From the NCBI GenBank assembly GCA_024699855.1, contig JAMPIQ010000003.1, positions 1,798,001 to 1,862,000 of the forward strand: DNA of 64,000 bases, read 5' to 3'. Positions 1-11,177 of this stretch are shown here, in pieces. The stretch comes from Aphelenchoides besseyi. Lineage: Eukaryota > Nematoda > Chromadorea > Rhabditida > Aphelenchoididae. A program made the translations under genes and the position numbers. How positions within the stretch are numbered: the first letter of the stretch is position 1; every line of letters begins with the position of its first letter. The notes under the pieces are model-generated. The model made no database searches and was not told the origin of the DNA. It saw only the letters and a program-made list of their open reading frames with translations.

Positions 1-1134
1 TTACTCTCGAAGTTTTTTTAACGGTTGCATTTCCGGTTGCATCGTTCCGTTCTCAGGATTTACGGTAGTCAAAATGCATCTAAACATTCAAGAATCTTAA
101 AAGCTAAGGGAATAACATACCGCGAACAAGCTTTGTAGCAAACAAACTCCGCATCGCCAATTCGTACTTCCAACCAACGATCTTCGTCGTAAGCCGAAGC
201 TTCGGAAACGACGATAACCGGTCTGAAATTGTCGACGCTAATCGGCTGAAAGATTTGAATTGCAATCAGAAGCCCATTGAAACTCACATTCAAACTGTCA
301 GCTTTGAGACGGAAATTCAAATCATCAACCGATGCCAAAGTGTTTATCATAAAAGCGGCGTCGTCCGCATAAGAGATCTGAAGATCTAAAGAAGTTAAAC
401 TCAAAAAACTAAAACAAACGTGATCTTGAAAATCTGCTGGAACTGGATTGGCCCACGCCTTCGTGTTGACAATCGAATCGCGTTCAGTAAAGAGCTCGGG
501 CGAGAAGCGTAGAAGTCGAAGTTGTCGTTTGTTCTCCGGATCCAAATACTCCGAGAAGGCGCTGGCAATCTCCTCGCCACAATCCAACCCATCAGTTCGC
601 TTATTCTCGTGCAAACTAAACACTTTAAAGAACAAAAACCATTTGAGCTCACATCGCTTTTTTCACGTCGTTTCTTCGTGACACTTCTTCCAAATCGACT
701 TCGACGTGACGACCATTCGGAAATTGAACTAAAAGACGTTGATCTTTAACGTCCACCTCAATCAAAACCATTCGCGGACATTGACGAGCACTGATCAATG
801 TGTTTCCTCTCAACTCGTCGACAAGCACAAACTCCCGATCAACTCTCTGACCGTTTTTGGGCCCTCGAATCTCACAATCCAAATACGTAGTCTGAAAACG
901 AACGAAAGAAATGGTTGAGAAAACTTTGTCTACCTCAATCTTTTTACACGACTTCACGGGATAAAGACAAAGCTGAGCAACTCGTCCGGCGAGTGTGAAC
1001 GGCGCATTCCAATACGCTTGAGCTTTTCGTTGCTTATTCCACGAGTAGACAACGAAGATCGAAGCTGCTGTAGCTCCAATTCCGAGAAGATATGAGGCCG
1101 TCAAATGAAACCGCAAACCCTCATAAGCGCCCAT
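1..1134 (-). CDS. mARC-like MOSC-domain molybdenum oxidoreductase (partial, C-terminus off the left edge)
   Basis: The protein is related to mitochondrial amidoxime-reducing component, a molybdenum-cofactor enzyme of the outer mitochondrial membrane that reduces N-hydroxylated substrates with cytochrome b5. The start is taken at MGAYEGLRF because a hydrophobic anchor (about residues 10-27) follows it. Next come a MOSC N-terminal barrel (YPVKSCKKIE, then DREFVLVDE and SARQCPRMVLI) and the MOSC core (NFRPVIVVSE, EDRWLEVRIGD). Introns of about 40 bp lie near 890-932, 614-650 and 393-436. An intron near 115-155 separates ACSR from CIL, so the Cys pair of the family motif ACSRC, which includes the cofactor ligand, is intact. 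The sequence then runs to base 1, where a GT donor seems to leave the window. The family call is strong from colinear motifs; the exact paralogue cannot be named. Confidence 0.88.
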
Positions 1135-1711
1135 TCGGAAGTAGTGAAAATAAACGAACACAAAAGTCACGTTGTTTTCGATGAGCAACAAAAAGCAGAC
1201 TGCGCTTATCATTTTCTTTTCAATTGACCTTCAGTTTTTCGCCGGTCATACTCGGAATATTCTGCAACGAAAACGTTTTTCAAGTTCCAAATTGTTCGAT
1301 TGCTCTTCTGCGCCGATCAGTGGAGTTCATTCGATGAATTTGATTGCGAAATCAACTGTGAAGAGAAGTTTGTCTTGAAATCGATTGCTCACAATCTTTT
1401 CATTGACCTCTTCGTTTGAATCCTTGAACTTGCAATCAACTCTTCGGAGCTGTTTTCCTTGAAAGTTGATTACAAATCGTAAGTGATGGAAATACAAACG
1501 ATCAACAATTTCTAACTTAACAAATTTGATTTCTTTTATTGGACGAGAAACAAAAAATTCGGACATTGTTTTGTAGCAGAAAGCTGATTGCTAGAAAAAA
1601 CTTGATTGGAAATTGACAAAGTTCTTCAAAAGTGTCATCAAAGATCCACTAATGCAATTGCCTTTTAGCTATAAAACACTTTATTAGCTAAATGGAGTTT
1701 GCAATTTGAAC
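1135..1711. other. Intergenic stretch with one weak minus-strand ORF
   Basis: The minus strand holds a 79-codon ORF at 1327-1566 starting MSEFFVSRPIKE. It has no recognisable domain and no clear splice partners. It could be a small gene, or a 3' remnant linked to the decayed gene on its right. I see no RNA gene or repeat here. Confidence 0.3.
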
Positions 1712-3443
1712 TTACAAGCTTTTCTCTTCAATTTCAGAAACCATCCGATTGATTTGTTCGACCAATTTCTTTTCTGATACTACGAACTGTTTTTGCATCA
1801 TCTTAATTAGCTCTTTTGTTTGCTCATTCTCTTTGCGTTGACGTCCATAATCTCCTTCGATCTCTTCCTTCCTGCTTACAAGACGTTTAGTTCTCTCTTC
1901 TGATTCTCGAATTTGTGCATCGTACTCCTAGGATTGCTGCTCGAATTCTTCGTTCTGTTCTTTCATCTCGTAACAAAGTTTCAGTAGTTCGGTTGCATGT
2001 TGGTTTTGAAAAAGAACCATATTGTTTTTGTCGGTGTATTTCTCGGAAAGTTTGTCATTGTTCATCAACTTTTCGAATCATTTGTTCACAAAATTGCGGC
2101 TCATATTCAAAATTGAGTTTTGCTTTGGGTCTTCCAAGAGCGTTGTCCTTACAAACTTTGCACCGCACTGGAAAGTCTACACGGCCATCAACTGCAGCTT
2201 TGACTTGGTTGACAAACTGCTTCAGCACATCGCGACAAAGATCGTTGATTCGAAATTTGATCTTCTAAAACAAAGACATTAAGTACAACAGTATAACACT
2301 TACCTGATCGTGATTATCAAGTAATTGCTCGAAGGTTTTTGGAATGGTTTTGAGTTGCTTGGCAAGTTTGGCACACGTTCTTTGACCATTCATTTCATTC
2401 GCATCCAAATCACTTATTGTCTTCACAACGAACAAACTGCACATCGAAGTTCGGCGTTTATTGCTGTAACAGTTAGACTTCTATTTGTCGTTTTAAATCA
2501 AACCAACCATCAACCTTTCCGTCTATGAAATCTAAATAGCGAACCACTGGAAGAAAAGCAACTTTCATCGCTGCACGATTGAAAGAACTGCAGATGTCGT
2601 CAGTTTCACTATTTGAAGGTGCTAAGTACTCAGCACAAGGTCCATAATCAAGCTTTTCATCGAAAAAACCTTCAAAAATAAAGATAAATTTCTAAAATGT
2701 ACAACATACAAATTTTGTTTATAATAAACGTTATCACCTGAACTGTTTCATCTCCACTAAGTTTAGAAATCTTTTTGACAACTTCACTAGCAACATTCAA
2801 GCATACGAAAGGATGGGTGTTGGAATATACAGAGTTGTAGTAAATTTGAAGTGACAAACTTGGTGTTTTTATCGATGCCCAATACTTACCGTAGCATGTG
2901 TAAGATACAACATGGTTGCAAAAGTTGCCGCGTAGTCTTTAAATGGACGTTGAAAAGGAAATTCGTCAAGATTATGCATCAAAAGAACCTTAAAACTCGA
3001 GTCGTCTGAAGCCTAAACCAAAACGTTGATTACTTAGAGCGTTCTTGCTATTACCTTAATTGCGTACTACTTAGGCCAAACATAAACGCCAATAGTTTCA
3101 CGCTTAGGATTATGATTTTCCATGAAACCTTCACATGGAATGTTGTACCAATCGACATCAGCCGGACTACCGGCTTCCAGCCATTCCAAATATCGAATGA
3201 AGCAAGTGAGCAGAAAGCATTTACTCATACGGAGCTTACCGACCACATTCAATACACAGATCTTAAAACAAGAGCAATTAGAAGAGAGGACACAGATCGC
3301 AAACTCACATTTTCGTCGGCATTTTCATTTTGTTCGAGAAGCTCAACTAACAGATTGGTATCAAAAACGTACTCCTCGTTTTCGAGTTTGACGATATTCA
3401 GCGGTTCGCCTTCGATTGTCGTTAGCTTCGGATTCGCAGTCAT
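1712..3443 (-). pseudogene. Degenerate atlastin/GBP-like large GTPase
   Basis: The conceptual exons follow the order of the atlastin/GBP GTPase family, which fuses ER membranes or acts in immunity. A beta-strand N-terminus (PLNIVKLENEEYVFD) is followed by the P-loop region and RYLEWLEAG, then the switch region (PKRETIGVYVW, matching SERETTGIQIW of atlastin). After that come FKVLLMHNLDEF at the G3 position, a segment ending LPVVRYLDFIDGKVDG, and NEMNGQRTCAKLAKQL, which matches the NGxxITCRGL part. A coiled-coil tail closes the gene. The key residues are gone: the P-loop reads GKLRMSKC instead of GxxxxGKS, and G3 DxxG is replaced by HNLD. In-frame stops follow VYVWPK and RQIEV, and there is a frame jump plus a TGA after RKVDEQ (about 2068) and a TAG in the coiled coil (about 1930). 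I infer a dead paralogue, although an unusual gene model could avoid some of the stops. Confidence 0.7.
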
Positions 3444-4246
3444 TTCGTTGCAGCAGTTGAGTACTCTGATCAAACTCCAATTAACATTTTATGCAAAGAA
3501 AATACAGGCAGACAACCAGTGGATATCCGAAGATAAAAGTGACTGAACGGTTGCTGTTCGCTTAAACTTACGATCGAAGAGAAGTCTTCGATAAAATCGA
3601 AGGTGAAACACAATCAGTTCTCATGAACAAACGTCCACGAAATTGAATCAAATTGCAATTACTTTAAGATGATCGAATGAATTGAAACACAATCGCATTT
3701 AATTCAGATGGACATGTAAAATGGGAGGCGTGGAAAACAAGCAGATAGCGGATGTGAGAAAGAAGAGTGTACGGTAAAAATGAACGAAAAGAGCATTTTG
3801 TTTCGGCTTTGAAGACCATTGATGCCTAATGGATCATCGATGTAAAGCCGAGTGTTGTTGTTTTGCAGCTGCTTTAACGAAGGTTTGAGAAATAAGCGGC
3901 AAAGAAATCAGAGAGAAAAAGACCAAAAATGATTCTCAGTTTTTCCGTTTGATTGACGCCAACTTCAAATGCCACAACAGCGCTTCCATTACACTCAACC
4001 GATTCGTTTACAGAAATGCAACGATAATTAAATTTCCTAAAACAAAATGTTTCAAGAAGCTCTGATCCTTCAACTGACGCAAATCGCCAAACACCATATA
4101 ATGACGCTACAGTAAAAGAACTGAACATCACGTAGTTACTAGATACTTTAAACTCAACAACCGAGTGATGTAAACACCCGATCAGAAACCATTTTGCATT
4201 TAAACTTTTGAGGGAGCATTCATTTCGATTGGTGTTCATTGAAGAG
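3444..4246. other. Intergenic region with a possible minus-strand gene remnant
   Basis: On the minus strand, about 4190-3874 can be read as a short Cys-containing segment (YRCISVNESVECNGS) ending in a hydrophobic tail (LRIIFGLFLSDFFAAYF). This loosely recalls the GPI-anchored-type proteins at 29.0 and 45.7 kb. I found no signal peptide or full exon set, so it may be a remnant. The rest shows nothing definite. Confidence 0.25.
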
Positions 4247-5220
4247 ATGGATCGTGGATTTGAGTTCGTGGTTTTGGGCGCAATCTCCAGTACTCTTTCA
4301 ATGGCTTTGTGGTCGATCGTCGGATGCAGTCGAGCTCGTTTGGCTCGAGTTTGTCGAGCACCCAAAACTCAAGCGACGATCGAAGCTGCAGCGGCGCTTG
4401 AAAAGCAAAAGAAATCCAAGTCGTTGAAATTGAATAAAACACAATCGGAGCGTTCGAAAAAGAGCGGCAATTCAGCGAAGGGTCGATTCAAACGTCTTTT
4501 TGGGACTTCGAATCGTCCAACTGCTTCGAAGGTGCGTTTTCTGTTGTTGACAACTCCAACGCTCTTTCAGCCAACAGAAGTGAAGATGTCAACTGCACGT
4601 GGACGTACACCGCAAAAAGACTTTTGGGATCAAGTGATTCGTGATCAAGAACGAACTGCTCGAGAAGCTCGAAAGTCAAAGAAACGGACTGCTGAGAAGA
4701 AGGTAAGTACCCATTACTCATATCCGTTTAATTAGTTTATAGAAGGAACGTCAAGTGGAATCGAAATCGGGACTATCGGACATCCACTCTCAAATCGTAC
4801 ATCGTATTAATTCGCAACGTGTTCAAAATCAATTGGTATGCTTACACATTGTTTGACTTCAACTTTTTTCCCAGGACCCACCGTTCAGTCATCGATCTCC
4901 AACGAAACGTTCAGAGATTCGTGCGATTCAGACGCCAAAGTCGGTGATTTCGACTTCAAAGCCGACTGCACTCTCATCGGAAACAGACGTTCAGCCACTT
5001 GTTGTCATTCCTGCTAATCGCCAGTTCAGTCGTCCAGTAGTTTCGAAAGTCAAAGCCGCTCAACAACATGCAGGAAACAAGTGAGTTGAAGATCAATCGA
5101 TTGAGTCATTGAATTGATTTCAGAGCTCGTAATCCAAAAGCAAAGAAACCGAAAAGCGGCGGTCGTTTGAGTTTGCTCCGCAAAAGTTCGAAACAGAAAA
5201 CGAAAACTGCGGTTCAATGA
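4247..5220 (+). CDS. Basic single-pass membrane protein, function unknown
   Basis: I do not recognise the family. The first ATG in frame gives MDRGFEFVVLGAISS, with one hydrophobic segment at about residues 5-24. A long, very basic and disordered tail follows, rich in Lys, Arg, Ser and Thr. Five exons are visible, with introns near 4529-4569, 4704-4741, 4837-4874 and 5081-5122, all with GT..AG ends. The last exon ends RKSSKQKTKTAVQ and then TGA. A polyadenylation signal (AATAAA) lies about 50 bp downstream. The topology suggests a short anchored N-terminus with a cytoplasmic or nuclear-facing basic tail, which is inference from composition. The open frame across four clean introns supports a real gene. 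Confidence 0.7.
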
Positions 5221-5617
5221 CTTTGCTTCTTTATGATCTTGTAGTCAACTTGTTGGAATGTTTTGATCAAATAAAAGCTCTACGGTTGTTTCGATCAGAA
5301 TCTGCGAGTGAATGTGTTCGAATCGATTAAACGAGAATTGTGTTCACTGTTCCGTTAATTGACAAGTACTTTTGGTGTTTTTGTTGGTAAAAATGAGCTT
5401 TAAAGGCTATCAGATATGTTCGGCTTTAGAAAGTGATAACAATTCTTGTCACTGTGGTAAGCTTCTCCATAATCGAGCTTCAGATCGAATTATTGACTTT
5501 AGATTGTTCCGCTTGTTTCCACAGTATTCGATGTTTGTCTGATGATTCCAAGCTAGTGCTGTGCAGTTTTTCTGTACCGAGGCATCGACACGAAAGTAGC
5601 CGATCAGTACACGGTCT
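5221..5617. other. Intergenic region
   Basis: The region holds the 3' end and poly(A) signal of the gene on the left. A plus-strand open stretch (5433-5621) with a hydrophobic start and several Cys residues lacks an ATG and convincing splice sites. It is not called. Confidence 0.4.
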
Positions 5618-7096
5618 CTAGAACTGCCTGCAAACAAGACGATTACACGTAAATTGGACAGTAAATGAAAGTGATGATATCAATAAGCAATAGGTTAGCG
5701 AAAAGTTCAAACGTGCACATGAAGAATGTGACCAGTCGATGTGGGCTGAAGAACGTTTATTGTCGTCTTGCCGAACAAACTCACTAATCAGATGGCGGCG
5801 GTCAACTGCCAAATCTTCAAGTTCGATAAGTTTAAAACTTTTGGGATCGTAAAGAAAACCGTACAGTTCAGACAAACTAAAAACCAAAGAATGTTAAAAG
5901 AAAATTGTTCGCAACATTAACTCAATTTGGGTAACACAATTCGATCTCATTTGCTTCAAAGTATTGAACTGGACATTACGTGAATGAGGGTCGCTAAGCG
6001 AATTATTTTTGGGTTTCAGTTCAAGCCAATTAACTCAAGTTGCGATAGAGAAGTTCTACTTTCTAATAAAACGACTACCTTTTTCATGAAGTGAAATTGC
6101 AGAACATTTGGCTGCAGTAGGACAGAGATTAACGCCATTATGCAACTTTTTAACGCAACATTTCCTGTTAGAATCCATTGGGCTTTACAATTGAATTCTC
6201 GTTTATTTGACTGCAAACAACGAAAATAATCACAACGACTGATCGGCAATGAAATGACCATATTGATCCAACGAGAGAATGGAACGATTGTCGAGCAAAA
6301 TGCGTTTGACACGAAGATTCGATGGACTAACAGAGTCGAAGTTAAGATCAAGTTTAAGTGGAAGTTCGCGACCGTTAACATCCAAAACCAAATTGAGTTT
6401 TCGCGTGACTGGATTGGCGATCTTCTCTATGGATAACAAAATGAACATTGCTTGATAACTCGGTTCCTTACCACTGTTCTTCGGTGAATTGGTCGATGAA
6501 TTCGCTGAAGACGTTGAATTGGTCTCCGAGTTGTCCGCAGCCAAGTAACTGAAATTATTCGAACACTTTCATTCAGCAATAAACTCACATTGGCGATTGG
6601 ATGAGCGGAGAAGCAGCAGCCAATTTCAACTGAGAGCGAATGTCACGTTGTGATTTGGTCCACTCATGTTCACTGTCCGTCGGAGTGGATTGATTAACTT
6701 CGGAAAACTGACGAGTCGGTTGATGTTTGTGGGCTCCAATCATTTCAACCAAACTCGTCGAGCATGCCGGATCGCGAATTGCCTTCTGTTTTGCATATGA
6801 ACGTCGAGGCGAAAGAGGACGTGGAGTTGGCGGTGCGTTCGATTGATGATTTAAAGACTGCCCGTTCGAACGGTTGAGATTTCCGTTCTTCACTGACTGG
6901 CGGATAAAAGCCGAAAGACGAGACTTGCGAGGTGTTTGATTGATATGACGAGTCAACTGAGGATTGAGCTTCACGGTTCCGGATTGTTGCATTGGAATGC
7001 TCGACTCGTTGTCCGTTTGAGTGGAAACTGAACGGCTCTTACGCGAAAGCTGAAAGATAACCATAACGCGTATAGTCAAGAACTAACTTTTGACAT
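5618..7096 (-). CDS. Hypothetical protein with disordered Ser/Thr-rich N-terminus
   Basis: No family recognised. The start is an ATG at 7094-7096 (MSK), followed by a short intron whose acceptor TTTCAG precedes LSRKSRSVSTQTD. The N-terminal 160 residues or so are disordered, with proline-rich (PPTPRPLSPRR) and Ser/Thr-rich runs and many potential phosphorylation sites. A more ordered region follows, with alternating hydrophobic residues (IEKIANPVTRKLNLVLDV, NLRVKRILLDNRSILSL). The later exons (FNCKAQWILTGNV; LSELYGFLYDPKSF; HIDWSHSSCARLNFS) join over 30-130 bp introns, and the C-terminus is hydrophobic. It is divergently transcribed from the CK1-like gene at 7264 with only about 170 bp between the start codons, so the two probably share a promoter region. 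The 3' exon joins are less certain than the 5' half. Confidence 0.6.
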
Positions 7097-7263
7097 TTCC
7101 GTTCTTGACCGAAATAACTGAACGTTTCTGAAACGAATGACTTGGGTTGTCATTCAAATTTCTGCAACAATAAAAGACTCTCAGTCAATGTTTCAACTTC
7201 ATTCCGCAGATTTCTGTGGTTGTGGAGAGTCGCTCATTTTTCATCGCCGTCTCTTCGATCAAG
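7097..7263. promoter_or_regulatory. Shared divergent promoter region
   Basis: This 167-bp gap separates the start codons of two divergent genes (minus at 7096, plus at 7264). It must carry both 5' regions. No TATA box is obvious. The inference rests only on the head-to-head layout. Confidence 0.5.
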
Positions 7264-9159
7264 ATGCCGAAAGACAAACATTCCAAGAAGCGCCGTCGTC
7301 GTCGACATCGTGCTTCTCGTCATCCCAAGTCCAAACCAAAACGCGTTCCACCACCGCCGCCTTCAGTGCCCAGCGAGGAACCTGCCGACGATCCGGTCCA
7401 GAACATGGAAATGGCGAAGAATCTCGCGTTTGTTCAAGCTCGTCTTTCGCGAAACACCAAAGTTCGTACGGAGACAGCCGAGTAAGTTTTGAACTTAACA
7501 TTCTCACTGATCCAATACTTTCAGATACACTGTTATTCGTGAAGTCTCTGCGGGAACATTCGGATTTACGTATCTCGTCAGACAAAAAGAGGGCAACTTC
7601 TATTATCTGCGCACGGAGCCAATGACCGCCAATCCCGAACTTCGCGCCTTCAAGTTTCTGAAGGTGAGCACCAAGAAAGAACCATCGCTAATCTCTTTCT
7701 TTCAGTTCGAGTTGCTCATTCTTCGAAAAAGTCGTGACTTGGAACGCTCAGCTACCGAACATTTTGTTCGTCTCTACGATTCGGGGTGCACTGACGACTT
7801 CAAGTTCATGGTCACTCAGGCACTGGGCGAAACTCTTCACGACATCACTCGCAAACAACTTCACTCGGCATTCAGTGCTTCAACGGCTCTTCGCGTTTCG
7901 ATCCAAATGCTTCGTGCACTGGCCGATTTACATCAAGTTGGTTTTGTTCATCGTTTCGTTCGTCCACAGGCTTTTGCTATCGGTTTGGGGGCCAAAGTTC
8001 GTACTGTTTACTTGGCTGATTGTGGTCTTCCATGGATGTACCGTGATCCGATCAGCAAAGCAATTCGGTAAGCCGACACACACAACATTCAATCCTTTGT
8101 TTCCAGTATTCCACGCAAATATGTTCGCATGATCGGTTCTTTGCGTTACATGTAGGTTTGAGGGTCTGACTGAACCCAATTGGTTGATTTCAGTTCACAC
8201 AACGTTCATATGAATCTTGAACAATCACGTCGTGATGATCTCGAGTCGTGGGTCTATTTGAGCATGGAGTTCTTTGATCTTATGTGTTTACCATGGCGAG
8301 ATGATCGCGAAAGCAATACGGTCATGCACAAGAAGCGCAAGTTTATCGATGGACAATGTAAGTTGTGAATCGAAGGACAGAGCTTATAAGTTCAGATCCA
8401 ATGTCATTTCCGAGCTCGAGTTTGCGTTACAAGTTGCTGTTGGACTATTCGGCGAGCATGAAATATCACGAACGTCCTGACTATCCGCACATGCAGCAAG
8501 TTCTTCAAGAGATTCGTGCTGAACGCGGTTTGAACTTCGATCTTCCGTACGATTGGGAGGTTGGTGACTTCGAAATATCGATCTTCAGTCTCTATTTCAG
8601 AACTTGTCTTCTCAACCGCCAAAACAACCAGTCACTCAGCCGATTGGTCAACCAGTGTCGTAAGCTGATTGCTTTCACTATGATTTCCAATTTGTATTTT
8701 AGTGATACTCCAGTTGAACCGAAGACCGAAACGCCTACTCCAACTGAACCGAACACCAAGACTTCCGAATCGGCAGTAACCGAAGACGAATTGGAAGAAG
8801 AACAGGAAGCAGCGAAGCCGTTGCCAATACCAAAGAACCCGTCGACTAAGAAACCGCCGACCAAGAAGTCCCCGACTTTTGAAGAACCAGCGAAGCCGTT
8901 GCCAATACCAAAGAAACCGTCGAATCTAACTCCAACTCAACTGCCAACGCCGCCAAGTTCGGCCCAAGCAGAAGTCCAGTATACGCTCAAGAACTACGTG
9001 GCAAACACGAGCATCGGAAATCATGCGACAGTCGACAAAATGATCGAAGCAGACATGTCCAGCAGCTGCAAGAACTTGGCCGATGGACGTCCGAAACCAA
9101 CGGGAACTCCGAAGAGTTTGAGCGAGAATTCGCCATCTTCCGATATCGTCTTGCCGTGA
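7264..9159 (+). CDS. CK1/TTBK-family pseudokinase
   Basis: The basic N-terminus (MPKDKHSKKRRRRRHR) and a proline run lead into a worm-type casein-kinase-1 fold. The glycine-rich loop GTFGFTY is followed by RTEP, where the VAIK lysine should be, so Lys is replaced by Arg. The catalytic loop reads HRFVRPQA instead of HRDxKPxN, losing the catalytic Asp, Lys and Asn. The metal-binding DFG is DCG. The C-lobe CK1 features (RRDDLESWVY, LPWR) are kept. Introns of 40-50 bp lie near 7482-7524, 7663-7705, 8069-8105 and 8153-8192, with further ones downstream. A tail of about 200 residues has two copies of an AKPLPIPK motif. The fold call is strong. Loss of catalysis is inferred from the missing residues, so a scaffolding role is likely. 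A poly(A) signal follows at about 9181. Confidence 0.82.
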
Positions 9160-9231
9160 ATCTCGAATTACAGTGTGGAGAATAAAAATTGAAATTGAGT
9201 TTATTACGGTCGATTAGATTATGTACAACAT

Positions 9232-9894
9232 TCACTGGCTGTTCAAGATCAGTGGTTGTTTGCGAAGATACTCGGCAATAGCACGACCGGCAGGTGCTAA
9301 AAACAAATCTTCAATTCTGAAGTAATCGGAAACCTACAATAGAAAAGTCGACCAGCAGTCGGGAAGTTGTGTTTGAGATCTTCGACGGTCTCCGAGTCTT
9401 GACGGTCGACGAGTTGAATGAACGAACGACCAAAATTGCGAGTCATTTCATCAACCTAAACGAGCAGAGTGATTGCAGAGAACAGCGAATTACTTCGTGG
9501 AAGTATTTTCGGGTGTTGGGTTTCAATTTGGCTTCTTGATCGGCAGCCATGGCTGTGAGCTGAGCAGAACGAATTCCAACGATTTGATCCAATCGGGGAC
9601 TATTTTTTCGGATGTCACTTCGAAGTTTTTGGATACTGGAGTATTCCGAAAGATGGTGGGCGATTGCGCGAATGGCAAGTGCATCGTGAATGTTCAATTG
9701 AGCCAAATCGTTTCGAACGGAAATTGGAAGACGATCTAGAAACTAGCATGTTTTGATTTCGACAGTCACTCACTCAGAAGATACTCGGGAACGAAGGAAA
9801 CGAGTTTGTCGTCGTGGATCTCGCTGTTGATGCTCTTGCCATGACACAAACCAAAAGTCAAGGTTGAGAAGAAGAAGAGAGGAGTTGAAAGCAT
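9232..9894 (-). CDS. Secreted fatty-acid/retinol-binding (FAR)-like protein
   Basis: The first 18 residues (MLSTPLFFFSTLTFGLCHG) form a signal peptide. The rest is an alpha-helical protein of about 180 residues spread over four exons. It has the FAR layout: FVPEYLL near the start, a helix with HHLSEYSS, then RKNSPRLDQIVGIRSAQL, KLKPNTRKYFHEV and a C-terminal DLKHNFPTAGRLF. In the known family these proteins are secreted, bind fatty acids and retinol in a helical cavity, and are specific to nematodes. Similarity is in pattern and helix order rather than strong identity, so SXP/RAL-2-like proteins are an alternative. Introns lie near 9336-9352, 9459-9495 and 9735-9774. The gene is convergent with the pseudokinase, with about 70 bp between them, and has a clear TATA box. 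Confidence 0.6.
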
Positions 9895-9940
9895 TGTTGA
9901 TGAACAGAAAGGTTGTTGTTGAATATCGGCTTCAGCTCGT

Positions 9941-9949
9941 CCTTTTATA
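9941..9949 (-). promoter_or_regulatory. TATA box of the FAR-like gene
   Basis: The minus strand reads TATAAAAGG about 47 bp upstream of the ATG at 9894, the expected spacing for a strong TATA promoter with a short leader. Confidence 0.6.
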
Positions 9950-10097
9950 GTCGAAAGTTAAGGTGTTTGCTCAGTTGAGGACCAAAAAAACAGGAGCGAA
10001 GATCTCGCTAATCGAATAACATATTTCTGCAATTCCATTGGCTGTTCAAATGTTATTGTAAATATTTTCGATCACAACGACCAGTTCGGAGATTATT

Positions 10098-10470
10098 GCT
10101 CTGCTGAAGAAGCAGAGCGTTCCAAAATTTCCAATTCAACCATTCAGTTGAATGTGTCTACTAACCTTTTTTGAGGTTATTGAACCTGAAAAGTCAGTTG
10201 ATCGAATGGGACTCGTACTATCGGATGCCCTCGAATAGCTATGGGTTGAACGCGTCTTTCGGACTCAATCGCTCTCTTCTCCACTGCGCTCTTTTTGTCG
10301 CTATCCGGAGGTCAACAGTCACTGTTGCAGCGAAGAGAGTGACCAACGAGCAGAACAGGTCGCCAAAAAGCGAGTTTCCCATCGGTTTGAGGTCAAGTCC
10401 AAAGACTGTTCAAGCCGCCCGGACCTTCTCCCGGTGTCTTATTGACCTTTACTTGAGGTTAGTATTCGGA
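10098..10470 (+). repeat. Hairpin-rich dispersed repeat, copy 1 (candidate structured RNA)
   Basis: The sequence is shared with a diverged copy at 14612-14915. It starts with a perfect stem-loop GCTCTGC/GCAGAGC (10098-10118), then a 21-nt block identical in both copies (10119-10139, beginning GTTCCAAAATTTCC). A second hairpin follows, CATTCA-GT-TGAATG (10141-10154), then a third, AACC/GGTT (10163-10178). Looser similarity continues (GGGTTGAACGC, TCGCTCTCTT, GAGGTTA) to about 10470. The second stem has a different sequence in the other copy but still pairs. It could be a structured ncRNA family or an old transposable-element-derived repeat; no coding frame explains it. The strand is arbitrary. 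Confidence 0.55.
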
Positions 10471-11177
10471 TCAGCCCTTTCGTAGTGGTAGATCATAAAT
10501 TTTGGATTGTTCTGCTCATTAGAAGTGGAACCAATAAAATGGCTGTGAACACAATTTGATTTTGTTGGTTGATTTCCAGTTTGTAAATCCTTCTGATCAC
10601 CACCAAATCCACGTTTTTTGAATGTCGACGACCTCGACAACTTCCTTCTAAGCATCCAGTAAACTCAGTTGGTCTCCAGCTCTTATTGACTGGGTATTTC
10701 AGCAGGACGTCGTTCGGAAAGCAAATTTGATTCCTCGTTCGAAGTTGGCAAATACGATTTACGATGCTGTGAGAGTTGGTGTGCTAAAATGTCTCATCGT
10801 CCAAACTATGACTCCAATTCCAAGATTGTGAGCAGTCGCATTACAGAAGAGGAGTCGATTGTGACAACCAAAAGAAGATGTTCACAAAGAAGTACATGAT
10901 TCCAATGATGAAGAACAGTCATGAGTGTAGAAGCTTCTGCGAAACAAACCGCAATTTCAAAGTCTGTCGAGTGTCGTTTTTGTTGTTTCTGTGATTTGGG
11001 ATCATAAATGAGTGGGTTGAAATGATTTCAATCGGATTCTCTCGCATTAGAAACTGAAATGGAAAATTGCATCTTGCGTTAAAACGTTTTCTCAACCTCA
11101 AAGTTCCTCGTCATGTCTGTTTCTATCTTCGACTTTCCGTTTTGTTGCCCTTTCGATTTCTCTGTTTATTCGGTGAG
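10471..11177. other. Intergenic region upstream of the ENTH gene
   Basis: No convincing gene. Only short ORFs without splice support are present. The proximal part (about 11060-11177) is pyrimidine-rich and may contain the 5' leader of the epsin-like gene. Confidence 0.4.

Noticed and set aside
7259..7585. Minus-strand ORF opposite the first pseudokinase exons
   Set aside because: Shadow of the Arg/Pro-rich coding sequence; no start context or domain.
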